In this document: positions 34,668 through 47,200 of the stretch, piece after piece | Numbering within the stretch: position 1 is the first letter of the stretch | How the letters are laid out: each line of letters opens with the position of its first letter | Assembly (NCBI RefSeq): GCF_018873765.1 | Contig: NC_057924.1 | Location: 1,426,001 to 1,490,000, forward strand | Direction of reading: 5' to 3' | DNA: 64,000 nt | Origin: Telopea speciosissima | Taxonomy: Eukaryota; Streptophyta; Magnoliopsida; Proteales; Proteaceae | Notes under the pieces: model-generated | What the model was told of the DNA's origin: nothing | Database searches by the model: none | Seen by the model: the letters and a program-made list of their open reading frames with translations, nothing else | Position numbers and translations under genes: made by a program

Positions 34668-37021
34668 TAAATGCAACGAATCATCATCCACACACTACAC
34701 ACGGAGTAAGTTTCTCTTTCCTAGCACGAACAATGAATATAATTAGGTATGTTTGAAAGTGTCAAAGTTCCAACTTTCCTAGGGTCTATCGTAAAAGAAC
34801 TGTGTCCCGAAATATGGTCTACGTCAGTACTCTCATGAGTCTCTCTCTCCTCGTCATATGAATTTACCTCCTTGTTTTTTCAGGAGAGAGATAGACACAT
34901 GACAGTACTGGCATATGTCACACCCTTCGACAGAAAACTACTTCCTATAAGTAAATGTGAACTTAAAGCATGTAAGGAAGTAAATTGCATGTCAAACCGT
35001 TTAAAATGGAATTGATTAACCCTTTAATAATCAGTTTGATTTTGATTTTAAGAAGTGAAACCGTTGGTTTTGAACTGATTAAAATCAATTACCGGTGTGC
35101 TATTGAATCGATTATACATACTAAAGCAACTGAAAAAAAACAAAAACAGTTAGTCCTAACATTCTACATACATTCTCTAGTGTTTTGTAGCAGATTTACA
35201 CCACGTAAATTATTTTAAACAGTTTTTATTTCCTAAGTCACAATTTGGACTTAGATGCCATGGTTCAAGCCCAACAAACATCAGCTTTCTTTATTGAACT
35301 TCAAAAACAGATTCGTTCCTAATTGGGTCCAAAACTGTTAACTCAAACCGGTAAAAGTCATTTAATCGGAACCGTTTAGTATTTCATATCGATTTGGGAT
35401 ATTGAAACCGTTTAATAGATGATTCAATTTTGATTTCTATCCTTCATATTTTGAACCGAGCCAAAATCAAACCAATTAATCGATTAATACCTTTAGGTGT
35501 GGAGACATGACATGTTATTGGTGAAGCCTGATCTAAGTTCAGAAAATGTTGTGGTGATTCTTCAGCGGACTGGTTCGCCTTCGAAACACGCCAAAATGGC
35601 CAAAACCCCACTCCAAGCACTAGTTTTTTGGTGTTTTATTGTGTTTTCTCTATTTCAGTTTGATTTTCAATTTTGATCGGCCTAATCTGATTCGGTTTTC
35701 TACTTGTTTCAAGAAACCTCAAACCCTACTTAGTTATTGTTTACACCCCATTTTCGCTCTAGTTCGGTCAGCAAAGAAATAGACCGAAATCAATTTCAGT
35801 CAAGACTAACTTGTCAGTCAGTGACCGGAAAGGAAAACGGTCAATGACAGTGATCGATAAACGGTCATTGATCAGCGGACAGTGACTGATTGATGAATGG
35901 TCAGTAACCGACGAATTGTGAGTAACGGACGAACGGTCAGAGATTAACAAAATGTGTGTGACCGAAACGTGGTTGAGAAATGGGTAGTTATGAAACTACC
36001 TAGTAACTGCAGAAACTACCCCAAGGATGCTTATAAAAGAGAGTTTTAGCCACAGAGGAAAGGCATCCTCGAATCAACAACACAACACTCTTCAAGAATC
36101 GTTATTTTATTTTATCTTTTATCTTTCAAGATGATCGAAATTTATAGCTCATCTTTGTCTTTTATTTTTCAAGATGATCGAATTTTATCTCTCATCTTTG
36201 TCTTTTTATCTTTCAAGATGATCGCAGATCTTTATCTCTCATCTTTGTCTTTAGATGTAGTTTTTATAGGAGTTGGATTCTGGCCACCAATGTCTCATTG
36301 ACTCGTATTTTAATAGGCATTCATATAGGTTTTACTTGGAGAATAACTTCACAACAATATGTCTTTTGGCATGTATTTCAGAAGGCATCGATTGTACTCA
36401 GATTAAATCTGTTTTCAATAACACAATAACTTTTCTATATTTTTTCCTTCTTGGTAATGTGATTTTTATCATTAAAAGTCCTTGGAACGATTGAAAAAAC
36501 CCTTTCTTTCCTGATTAGAAGTCAGATAGATTCAATCATTTTATCATCTCTTGAGTGTTTGTGACATCGTTATGTGTACGCATCTTCAACTCATGCTGTC
36601 GTTTATCAAAAAGAGGGTAAATAGTTATCCACATTCTATTCCTCTTAAGCTCATTGTAGAACAAATTGGATCGGACCAACCCATCAATTCCGTATTTTTT
36701 AAACCCTGCCCTAGGGTTATGTTTGGATGTCAAGCAAAGAAAAAATAAAAAAATGAAAATCATGATTATTCAATGATTGATTATGAATCTATCTCTCCCC
36801 TCATATTCAATTTCACCTTCTTTTTTTTTGTTTTTTTGTTTTTTTGTGAGCTTTTCCTGATATCGAAACATAGCCTAGGAGGAAAGCTATGGTTATCATC
36901 AAAAGAGAAAAGGCTAAAAGACGTTAGGAGTTAGGAATAATAATAATAAGCCATGTAGAAACTAAGAGGGTTCAACGGGTGACGGGTGTCCTCTTCATTA
37001 AATAAATAATGAAGCAGTGTA
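34668..37021. other. Intergenic, unclassified, with a region rich in CGGTCA words
   Basis: No gene recognised. Between 35800 and 35950 the words ACGGTCA, GACCG and GTCAGTGAC recur many times in both orientations. A TATA-like sequence (CTTATAAAAG, 36029-36038) and a 44-bp tandem repeat follow, which together could be an old solo LTR. Frames here show no known domain. Confidence 0.4.
36117..36252. repeat. 44-bp tandem repeat, three copies
   Basis: TTATCTTTCAAGATGATCG...CTCATCTTTGTCTT recurs with starts near 36118, 36161 and 36205. The copies differ by a few bases and one short insertion. Confidence 0.88.
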
Positions 37022-37419
37022 CACGTGAATGTAGGTATATGAAGCCACGTGGACAGTCAGTGGGTCCCACTGGTGCACGTGGCAGTATAATTAAACTGAC
37101 AAAAATCAGTACATACACGTGAATGCAGATGGCTGAGTGCTTGAAAGTGCAAATTTCAGGAGATGAGAAAGCCAAGTGGAAGATTAGTGCTGTTGACACG
37201 TGTGTACCTTCAGATTCTTCTAAACCATGAACTGACACGTGGTCGATGGGAGACGGCCAGTCACGTGAACAGTTTGAAAACTTCTGAAAAAGATTCGACG
37301 TTGTCCGGGTTCCTCCCCCCCCTCCTCAAATCTTTGTCGACGTGTCCATATCAATTATGGTTCCACGGGCCTATCATTTGTGCCACGTGGTATGTCCTAA
37401 ATCCAATAGTAGCCACGTG
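37022..37419. promoter_or_regulatory. Cluster of nine CACGTG (G-box) motifs
   Basis: CACGTG occurs at 37022, 37046, 37076, 37116, 37197, 37236, 37262, 37384 and 37414 (first base). Several have ABRE-like flanks such as GCCACGTGG and GACACGTGG. This palindrome is bound by plant bHLH and bZIP factors. No clear TATA box or open gene adjoins it. The nearest recognised gene is the XERICO-like gene, whose TATA box is 4.5 kb to the right. It may be an enhancer, part of an unrecognised promoter, or a repeat. Confidence 0.6.
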
Positions 37420-38554
37420 ACATAGAATTGTCATACTCATCAAATTACTACAAACCAAGCTGAAGCGATCAACTAAAGAAACTACTTGATTAGTTGGTTG
37501 GTTACTTCTGTAGAGTGCAAGTTTTTAGGAGGTCTTATCTAAATTTTTACAATGTTCACATAAAATTGATTATTTTCAAGGCTTAAAGTCAGACATTTGC
37601 CCAAACATATTGAACCTTACCGTTGCTCCAAGCATGACTCATATATGTTCAAGAATAGAGTTGTCAATTGGTGGGTTTGATCTGATTTCAAGGTGATATA
37701 AATCAAATTATCATTTTCAATGTGATATTAAGCCAAACCATTAAGACAAAGTTCGATCAGTTTCGATCAATTTTAATTTGATTCGATTTGATCTTTTATA
37801 AGGTTGACTTAAGGCTTTTATGGGTCCTTGATTTGACGAAGTTTTGGAAATAAGACAGTGGGCAATAAAAAGAAAGTTGCATTAAGTTCACTGTATTAGT
37901 ACCAGTATCGGTGAAAACAATAAATTGATATTGATACGTTTTGGCCATATAAACTTTTATCGAATAATTTTGCATCCCAAGATTTTGATACATCTTTTTT
38001 AGTATCTTACCCCACCCCCATTAATTTTTTGTATCCAATATCAACCAAATATCTATCTCCGCTTATATTGGTATCTTAAATGCCAAACCATTAGTGAGCA
38101 ACAAAACCCTATATTTAATGAGGAGAGAGAAGGAAGGCCCACATATACAATAAGGAGACAGTCTGTGGGAGAAAAATACACATTGACAATCTATATATTT
38201 TTTTCAAATAATTAATTTAAAGCAAAAAAAAAAAAAAATTTGCAAGGATTTTGCCTGTGGAAAAGCCTTCTTTTTGGCACTTTCTTAAATTTTTAGGAGA
38301 AATCTATTGACATGGATGAGAGAAAAAATGGAAGAAAACAAGATAGGAAAAAAAAACACTACACATTAATTTAAGCTTATTTAATACCAAAATATTATGC
38401 TAATGCCTTCTTTAACGGATTAATTACGACTCCAAGATTAATTAGGTGACAAGTTAGTCCCTTAATTCAATGTGATGAGTTTATTCACTAGTAATATTTC
38501 ACATTAATCAAGCTTAAACAGGCAGACGAGTACTGCAAAACCTTGGACAACTTA
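37420..38554. other. Intergenic, unclassified
   Basis: AT-rich sequence with no gene. The stretch at 37720-38060 contains TTTCGATCAATTTT and TATCGGTG / TATTGATA words like those in the foldback at 38889-39318, and is probably old transposon DNA. Confidence 0.4.
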
Positions 38555-38668
38555 GGCTGTGTTTGGTATGAATTTTATGCAAATTTTACATTCTTAAAAA
38601 ATAAAAATAACTATTTTTATCATCAAAAAATGTGAAATCGACCTAGAATATGCATACCAAACACAACC
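38555..38668. mobile_element. Tourist-like (PIF/Harbinger) MITE
   Basis: 114 bp between TTA target duplications (38552-38554 and 38669-38671). The ends are inverted: GGCTGTGTTTGGTATG at the left and CATACCAAACACAACC at the right. Short length, the TTA target and the GG(C/T)TGTGTTTGG terminus fit Tourist elements. Confidence 0.8.
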
Positions 38669-38888
38669 TTAGTTTCAGACAAAAAAATAATTTTTACAAC
38701 ACAAACAGTACATATTGACAATATTGTGAAGGACCGTTGTCGGCTATTTCTTCACTACCTTTAGAAGCATCAATGATCAATGCAAGCCCATGACTACTAA
38801 AGAGGGAGGTGCATGAACCTCTTTCTGTCTAAGAGAACTCTCAATTATATGTTCAACTTTATCCCTTTTATCTTCACTGGTATGGGCT

Positions 38889-39318
38889 GGGATTTAAATC
38901 TCCATACTATATATATTGGCCGATATGTATCGGTATCGATTGAATCCGATACTGACATTAAGTTTATATGGAATGGTTGATACTTAAAAAAAAAGAAGAA
39001 GTATTCACTAAGCAAGTGGTCTGATCTTGAATTGGTCCGATACGGCCAAGGTTTGAAAAATCTGATTGGATTGGTCATCTGGATTGGAATTGGCAGAGGC
39101 TGATTCCGATTCCAGACGATCTAGATTGAACCGATCCTATACGGAAACTAGGGTTTAAGGATTTTTTTTGTATCGTTTTCCATCAATTCTGGCTGATTTC
39201 GATTTAGATTTGGACTTTTTTTTTTTTTAGCCCTGGATACGGCCTGATATAGTCGATCCATACCAATATCAATATCAACAATGACCGATACAATACCCGA
39301 TATCGTGATTTAAATCCC
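38889..39318. repeat. Foldback repeat rich in CCGATA/TATCGG words
   Basis: GGGATTTAAATC (38889-38900) and GATTTAAATCCC (39307-39318) are perfect inverted ends. Between them CGATATGTATCGGTATCGAT and inverted relatives recur. No convincing TSD, so the class is not assigned. Similar words appear at 52005-52060. Confidence 0.55.
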
Positions 39319-40543
39319 TATATGAGTTAATGTGGATCACTTTCTCAAATGGTGACTTATCATCTTGCTCAATAACTCAAGTCATTGCTATTATGGGTTT
39401 GATTAGGCAAATGAATGTGTGTTGTTCTGATCTGCTCACTTAAATGTGATATTATTGAGTGTCCTTTACCTTGGCAATCAAAATGGTAGTGATCCAATGC
39501 AAGTACCAATTTCTCTCTATATAAAAGCAAAACAGCCTTAGAGAAGCTTACATCAAATGTGAATCCAAAGAGTTTATTAGGTTGTTTTTATGCATTCTTG
39601 GTTAGAATCTTAAATCCTATGCAGACAGGTAGGTTGACAGATGAGACAGAGTAGTGAGATTGCTATAGAGAAAGGTAGATAAAAATTTAGATATATAATT
39701 GTGTGTGTGAGAGAGAAAGGTAGATAGAAATTTATTGGCACGTATGTGTATGCACTTAAACTAAGCTGTGTTTACAGCCTGTCTTCTAGGGTAGTAGTTG
39801 TGAACCAACCCCTAGTCTGAATGACCCAGTCGATGGAATGTGAGATCGGATCAATTTCCACTCCTTGATTTTAGATATCATATATTCATTCCTCGCGTTT
39901 ATCATGTTATCTATCAGTGTTATGTATTTTGTTCTCCTTCGTTTGGCGTTGGACGCATATGAATGAATAACCTTCTTCCTACCCAAAAAAAAAAAGAGAG
40001 AGAAGGGTAGATAATTATGGGGGTAGAGAGAGAGATGGTTAAGGACATATGTCATCCAAATTCAAGAGAGCATTGGACCTAGACAGAAGTATTTTCATGT
40101 ACTTGATGACCATGGTCCATAGTGATCATGGTTTGGTGACAGCAGTGTACTCAACTAGTCTTTACCAACAACCATGGATATTTTCTGATATAAGTTACTA
40201 GTCACACCTAATAAGAAACAAACCCAAAATAAGCAAATGAAACTAAAACATTCACTTTCTCTTTTCCTGCCTTACTTTCTTATAGAAGAAATTAGAATCA
40301 TGATGGTTTGGTCTTCTCTAAAGCTACCCATCTAGTATTTACTAACTATGGATATTTTTCGGGGAAAAACTCCCCCAGGATGCCCGATTCTAATTTCCTT
40401 TCAGATGTTTTTCTTTTTCTGTCTTCTATTATGAATGTATAGGCCCCATGTAGATGATATTTTTTTTTCGAGGACAATTATTGGTGTAGTGGATAGATTT
40501 CTCCCCATACTGGCGTTGTGGGAAACCCTCATGTTTAATTGAA
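39319..40543. other. Intergenic, nothing recognised
   Basis: Low-complexity GA patches near 39705-39730 and 39990-40030. No gene or transposon end that I can support. Confidence 0.4.
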
Positions 40544-40687
40544 GGGAGAATGTTCTCTGTGTTGGGGGGGGGGGCGCAGGTTGTGCCCAGACACATGGGG
40601 GTGGACGCAATGACCACCCTGCCCCCCTAAGTGGCAGGCCCATGTGTCTGGGCGCAGCCTGCACTGCGGCACAGAGAACATGAGCCC
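40544..40687. mobile_element. MULE-like foldback MITE, family C copy 2
   Basis: 144 bp between exact 9-bp repeats TTAATTGAA (40535-40543 and 40688-40696). Begins GGGAGAATGTTCTCTGTG and ends CACAGAGAACATGAGCCC. The inner CCCAGACACATGGG and CCCATGTGTCTGGG pair as in the other copies. Confidence 0.88.
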
Positions 40688-40936
40688 TTAATTGAATTAG
40701 AATCTGAAATTTGATGCTAGGCTAATCCCAATCATGTCTTCTATTTAAGTTTATCTTGTCAAAAGAAAAATGTAATGCATGATATGTTGGATGGGGATGA
40801 AATTTTATGGACAAGTAGACTACTAGGTCCCTTCTCAAATATTAAGTTTCAACCCAAAAAAGATCGTCAAGTAACATACTAGATGTTTGAAATGTCAGGA
40901 TTATGGAAAAGTGCCCTATAGTGAGTGGTAGGAGTA

Positions 40937-41124
40937 CGAATTTTTTTCCTCTTAGGTTCTCTGTGCAGTATGGTTGTCCTGTTTCGCTCATAGGGGGGCG
41001 GAAATGATGACTTAACCACATCCGGACAATGTGTTTGGGTAGGGGGTTAGGTCGTCATTTTTGACCCCCTATGAGAGGAACCGAACAACAGTACCAGGCA
41101 AGAAACCTGAGAGGATAATGATCC
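40937..41124. mobile_element. MULE-like MITE, family D copy 3
   Basis: 188 bp flanked by GTAGGAGTA (40928-40936) and GTAGGAATA (41125-41133), 8 of 9 bases alike. The right end GAGGATAATGATCC matches the inverted family terminus. GCTCATAGGGGG and CCCCCTATGAGAGG pair inside. It is diverged from copies 1 and 2. Confidence 0.68.
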
Positions 41125-41133
41125 GTAGGAATA

Positions 41134-41879
41134 CTATAAGTATGCATAGACATATATAATTGGGGAATTATATGGTTCTCTACTCATAGTATCAACTGTT
41201 CTTGGAAAAACCAAAGCATTCTTTGACGTGGTAAAATTTATTTTGATAGTATTGTTAATATTTAAAGCTAATAACTTCAAGTAAAACTATTTTTTTTTTT
41301 TTTCTATTTCAAAGGCTTTATTTGTTTTAATCTAAAATGGTGGGAATTGTTTCTTCATATGTAACAAAAAAAAAAATTGCTGTTTATTTTTTATTTACAA
41401 AATGACATTAAAAAGGAAAATTTTTATATATAAGAAAATACTTTTGCAAGGAAATTCTACATCGAATGAACACCCTCTCTCTATTTCTCTCCTCCTCACA
41501 TGAAATATTTGCTCCCCTTATGTATGAAGCCATTCTGTCACAACTCATTGGTGTGTTTCTCTATGACGCTGGTTGAGAGAACCCTACCCCTATCAAAAAA
41601 AATTTTAAAAAAAAATTCTCTGAACGGCCAAGTAGAGCACACATTTCTATTCTTTTTTTTTCTTTTTGCTTTTATGTCTCTTGTTCTCACATGAAATAAC
41701 CCTTTTTTTTACTCTACGCTATTTACTCAGAGAATCCTCCCTTAAAAAATAATTACATAAATAAGTGAAAATTACAAAAAAACACATAGTCAAGACTAAA
41801 GAGAGTGAGAACTTAACCGTAGTTAAACTTAACTCTACTCCACCCTAGTCGATAGGCCCTAGCTACATCCCCAGTCTTG
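41134..41879 (+). promoter_or_regulatory. Upstream region of the XERICO-like gene
   Basis: AT-rich DNA with T and A homopolymers. 41460-41740 carries two diverged copies of a repeat unit (CTCCTCACATGAAAT ... CTATG/CTACG ... GAGAGAA) also seen, in either orientation, at 49.9-51.4 kb. Regulatory sites cannot be told apart from repeat DNA here. Confidence 0.4.
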
Positions 41880-41887
41880 TATATAAA
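41880..41887 (+). promoter_or_regulatory. TATA box of the XERICO-like gene
   Basis: TATATAAA, followed by a pyrimidine-rich leader (TTCTTCTTCTTCTTCC near 41948). Transcription would start near 41912. Confidence 0.65.
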
Positions 41888-42143
41888 GAGAAAGGAGAAC
41901 TTCCATTGACTGTCCATCCACTCCACCCCATCTGGTGATCCGATGAATCTTCTTCTTCTTCTTCCTCTGCCCTTTTTCTTGTTTCCTTCGTCTTCAATAT
42001 CGGCCTGAACATCATCTTCCTCAGCAACAAAATTTTCACTTTACAACCAAGAAAATATAACCAATCTCCTACTCATCTATCTGGGATTTCTTCTTCCTCT
42101 TCTTCTTATTTGTCTCACAGACAATCACAGCTCGCCCAAAGAT

Positions 42144-43005
42144 GTAAGTCTCTCTCTCTCTGTTTCTACGCTCTGTCTGTGTATTTAATAGTTTTACTGT
42201 TCTCTTATCTTATGGATTAGATTACTTAAATCTCTGTTATTTGAGACCATCTTTGCGAATGTTATCGAGTCTTTTCTTGTTGGGTTCCGTGCATGTTTCA
42301 TGTTGTTTCATGTTGTTTGGGTTAGAAGGTTTCGATTTCTTTTCCCTCTTACTCTCCTCATGAATTTTGTTGTACCAGAGTAACAGACAATACTTTTAAA
42401 AGAGATTTTTAATCTCAATCTGATTTTTATCTAATTTAGATTGTTGATTTTTTTTTCCTAGTGTCTAATCTTCCTGAGTTTCTTCCATACTTATTTTTTG
42501 CGTTTTGGATTTCTCCGCCAAGAAATGCTACATCTTAGACAGTCTCTCCTCTTACTTTTTTTTCCTGCTTATGGTTTAAAAACCTCATTTTCTCGTACTG
42601 TTTAGGATGTGTTTTGGTCACTGTTCATGAGAACTTTCTCCGAATAAAAGGTAGGCATTTATTACCTTTGTTCCTTTTTTGGGTAATTGGGTATTCCACC
42701 CGGAAGAAAGGAACCATTATTCTAAGAAAAAGATCGTATTTTTTATCTACAATTTCTTATTATCAGATTTTTTAATTTTATTCGGCTTCAAGGAATTTGA
42801 TCTGTTGTTTGATTCAGTAATTGATCGATGGTTTCATAGATACTTTCTAATTATTGAAACTTGGCATAGCCTATTTGAAAGATAAATGCTTTCTGTAGTT
42901 TGCTCTTGGTTTGAAGCTTAATTAATTGATCATATCCCTATCCCATGACTTTCGTGATCATCGATTCTGAATATTCTTTCATTGTTTGCTTCTACTTTCT
43001 TGCAG
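42144..43005 (+). other. Leader intron in the XERICO-like 5' UTR
   Basis: A strong donor (GAT/GTAAGTCTC) and acceptor (TACTTTCTTGCAG/TTAAG) bracket 862 bp of T-rich sequence. The leader exon after it runs from 43006 to the ATG at 43291. Leader introns in plants often raise expression. Confidence 0.65.
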
Positions 43006-43290
43006 TTAAGTAGAAGGACAAAATTTCTGCATCTCCAGCTCCTCTGAAAATCGAAGAACAAGAAAAAACCTTTGGACGGAAAGACACAGCAGTCTTTGAT
43101 TTCCCCATCCATCGTTGTCATTGCATTCCTCCTCTTCATCGCTGAAATTCCTCATCTCTTCCAAAATATACTCTTGTTTCAGTTCAAGTTCTCATTTGAG
43201 ATATCTCTACCCAATTCATTTTTACCTTTCTGACCAGGTCACTACATCCTCTGGGTTGATCTCAATATTACGAAACCCCATCTCTCTATA

Positions 43291-43743
43291 ATGGGTCTCT
43301 CAAGCCTCCCTGCTCCATCAGAAGGAGTTCTCTGTATTCTCCTGGTAAACACTGCTCTCTCCATCTCAATCGTCAAAGGCATAGTCCGTTCCATCCTTCA
43401 CATAGTTGGTATTCGATTATCAGCATCGACATTAAATGATTCCGTCGAAACCGCATCAGAGCCATTTGAATTTCATCTAACCCCATCAAATACCTTAATA
43501 GAGGAATTCCAATACCGGACTCCGGCAACCCGGTTTGGCTCTGCCTGCAGTTGCAATCAGACTGAACAAGAGTGTCCGGTCTGTCTGAATCGGTTTGAAA
43601 CGGAATCGGAGGTAAACCAGTTGTCTTGTGGCCACTTGTTCCATAAGAGTTGTTTGGAGAGGTGGCTTGATTACTTGAACATCACCTGTCCGCTCTGTAG
43701 AACACCATTGCTACCCGAAGAACAAGCTTCCTGCACATGGTGA
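43291..43743 (+). CDS. XERICO: XERICO-like RING-H2 E3 ubiquitin ligase
   Basis: A single-exon frame of 150 residues. It begins MGLSSLPAPSEGVLCILLVN, nearly the signature N-terminus of Arabidopsis XERICO. A hydrophobic segment at about residues 12-34 is probably a membrane anchor. The RING-H2 ligands are C95, C98, C113, H115, H118, C121, C133 and C136, with spacing CX2CX14CXHX2HX2CX11CX2C. RTPATRF lies before the RING as in the family. XERICO is a small ER-associated ubiquitin ligase that raises ABA levels and drought tolerance and is repressed by DELLA-controlled gibberellin signalling. Length matches the family (about 150-165). The gene is convergent with the NPH3-like gene, about 0.5 kb away. 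Confidence 0.95.
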   Translation: MGLSSLPAPSEGVLCILLVNTALSISIVKGIVRSILHIVGIRLSASTLNDSVETASEPFEFHLTPSNTLIEEFQYRTPATRFGSACSCNQTEQECPVCLNRFETESEVNQLSCGHLFHKSCLERWLDYLNITCPLCRTPLLPEEQASCTW

Positions 43744-44239
43744 ATGTGCCATGAGAATTGAGAAGCTACCCGAGTTCATCTTGGGTCTGTGTTACATAGC
43801 AGTGTTGTACAGTCCCAGTGGCAGCTGTTTCTGTTCGTCTGTGTGGTCGCCGCCGCGTATTTTTACGCCTTTCTTGTACGTGTGTTTTGCCCTATGATGA
43901 TGATGATGATGATCGAGCCTTTTTGCCACAGATGTTATAATGTACAGAGGCAGTTTCTCTTTTTGAGCTAGGTCTGAGCTTGTTTCTGTATTTGATCTTC
44001 AGTCACTCTTTGTCTTGGCTAAGAACAGTTTATATATAAAGCAGACATTGAACCATACGATCTGTGCTTTAATGGAGATTGTCTACATCATACCTTTTAC
44101 AATTCAACTATGCAACCCTCTTGATCCAAGCTACACAAATTGGATTCCAGTTCAGAATGAATAAGAACATTATTTACTATACATTGAAAAATGTTTTAAG
44201 AGAAATGGAAAAGCAGAAACATATAAAAAGCTCTCTAGT

Positions 44240-47200
44240 CTATACACCTATGTCTCCACCTCTTTTATGGTTGGCTGATTTACTTCTTCCTCTGGTATTC
44301 TTAGGCTCCGACAGGCTTCTCGATATCCCTTCCTCTCTGGTCTCCCTTAGTTTCCCCATTTCTACCTTCCTTTCTGAATCTAATTGCTGCCTTCCATCTG
44401 ATTTCACTGTTCTTTGATGAACTCTTTCCACAATGCTTGGACTTGTGGCATTCTTTAGTTTCCCATTCTCTACCTTCCTTTCTGAATCCCACTGCTGCCT
44501 TGCATCCGATTTCATTGTTCTTTGATGAACTCTTTCCACAATGCTTGAACTTGTGGCCTTCCCTATACTCTCAACCCCACCAAATTGATCCTGCAGCCCT
44601 GATTTTGACTTTCCATGATTGTCACCTTGAGCAATTGATTGTGGATGCTCTTCTCCACGGAATTTCTTAGCTCCCAGTGGTAAATGAGGAGTTGGTCTGC
44701 CTCCTCTTTCTTGTTCGTAGAACAGGACTTGCACAACAGTTCTCAGCGGCAGTCGTTCATTCCTTATTGCATGAGCACATACTTCCGGAGACAGTTTCCG
44801 GCAGTCTAGAATCCGGCAGAGACGCTTTTTCTCTGCCTTGCTTAGATCCGGGTGATCCTGGCACCCATGAAGGCAATTCATGTGGTAAGACATTGGCAAT
44901 TCAAACTTGAAGGTAGTGATATCACAAGGTAACAAAAACAAGTATTTTTCTTGCATACAAACCATTCCCAATCGAACCAGCAAAAAATGTCTATTAAAAC
45001 AATGGTTTATGGTCTTAGTAAAATCTAGTGCTCTCAATGTATTTCACTTGGGTTTGTGGTTCTTGGGTTGTGCTCAGGTCACCTCATAGAGGGTTTTTTC
45101 CGGGCACAGGCTCAGCTCACCACCAAAGTCCAGTTGCAGTACGGGAAAAATTTAAACACCAAATTTCCAAGCCAATATGCCCCATTGTCTATAGCCCATG
45201 ATTAAGTTAAATGACTTAGGGTAGTGACTCGAAAGCCAGATATGAATTTAAGGGAGATTTGTTCAAATACAAACAGGTGGATGCCCTTTTTCCTTTTTTA
45301 TTTGTGGGTGGGGGGGGGGGGGGTGTTTGTAATCAGGTAGTTGAAAACCTTAACATCAGCTATGTAGTTCTTTCTAAATCATTTCTCAATGAAGAGCCCT
45401 CCAGACATGGATTCTAAAAACCTGTTGAATATAGAATATATGATATAAATAAGCCAATCCTAACCTGAACAAGATTAACTAAATCAGCAGCAACATATTC
45501 TAAAAAATGAGCCAGGCAGAGGGCAGAGGCTTGAGGCTAGGGTATCAACTTGCAAACCCAAAAATGGGGTTGACCATTGTGTGCTCGTTCATAGTAAGCC
45601 CTGTTAGACCAGATATTTCATGGTAAAAATGTCAACTTATAACCGGTACACTATGAACAGAGCATTGCCTAGTAATTTGACAATCCTTTCAATCCAAAAA
45701 ATTCCTCCTTACTGTTGCCAAAAATAATTATTGTTTCTCTAACCTTGCAGACTTTAGCTAATCATCAGAATCGGAGTTTAGCTCAAATATTTATACCCAA
45801 CTAGGGGGTTGGACATTTTGAGTGAATGACAGGATTCAAACCACATCAAGGGTATAGAGTAGAAATGATGAACTAAAAGGTTTTCTAAAATATATATGGT
45901 CCAAAGAAGTTAGTTTACCTTGAGATAAATGTTAATTGCCCTGTACAACTCATCGTGCTCTGGCCGGGCAATTTCCGGTAAGGATTCTGCAAGAGTTACC
46001 ATCTTCCATGCTGGCACATTGACATCCCTTCTTGAGATGACCTGAAGGTAAGAATCGATAAGCTGTGCCACCTTCCTTATCTCCTTTACAGACTCACCAT
46101 CTTCTCGAGAAGTTTGTCTTTGCCATCGAGCCAAAAAACTTTCTAATACTGCCAATACCAAGTCGGTATCATAGAGATGCCGATCAGAAGATTGTGAAGG
46201 TAAGAGCAGGTCCTTAACCATTGCCTCCCTTAACTGCTGACTAGATCTTCTTATAAGCTCAGCCTTCGTTGAAGAAGACACCCCGAGAATCTTTCCCTTG
46301 CCAAGGAGCCTCAACAAGAACCCAACTGATACTGAACCTCGTTCAGCTGGAATCATGCTCACAATAGTCTCTAATACCTGCCTATTCTTCTCCACTGCTG
46401 ATTCAGTTTGAGATGCTGAAGTCTCTGGTGGACTGCTCTGTGATGTCTCTGGTAGCCATCGACATGCATAGACATGCAAAGCTTCACCAATAAGCCGTGG
46501 TGAGATTATCTTTGTTGATCTGATGGCAGCAATTATGGTACGAAAAAGGTCTATGTCGAGGTTGGATATGTCCTCTGTCCACCAGTCCTTAGGGACGGAG
46601 TGGTTGTGCTTTCCCTTGTATCCTGGTCTAGTGTAAGTGTAGGACCATGTAACCTACAAAGAAACATTATTAGCTAAGAAAAGATAAATCAGTCCTGAAG
46701 GAGAAAGATTGTGCAATCTTTGCCTTCTATTTACGAACAAATCAGTTTCTTACTAACCTTTGATGGGTGAGTAAGAATTTTCTCAGAAATTGAGTCTATG
46801 CACTGTCTAATGAGTCCAAGATTTTGAGCGCACTCTAAAAGCTTTTCAGTGGTCTGTAGAGTGACAATAGAATCCTTCCAACCTTCAAGGATGCACGACT
46901 TGAAGAAGATTTCAAGTTTCAAGACAAAATTTCCTTTCTCAACTGACTCAGTCATCCCTAGGAATTTTGCAGCACTGAATGCAAGCACAAAGTTGTGAGC
47001 ACTCAGGTTAATTGTAATTCCGTAGCAGAATTTAGCACAAAGCTCAAAAGCCTCTTCTTCTCCAGGAACATCATGAAGCTCTAGTGGAACTTTGCTAGGA
47101 TTGCCAGCATTACAACAAAGTCGTTGTAAGAGCCCACACTTTGGAAGAAGTGGAAACTACAGTTAAGGATAGCGGAATTAAGATTGATATTAGTGGTTAT

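Noticed and set aside
36551-36763. Overlapping plus and minus frames of 60-75 codons
   Set aside because: No domain, AT-rich composition, no splice or promoter support.
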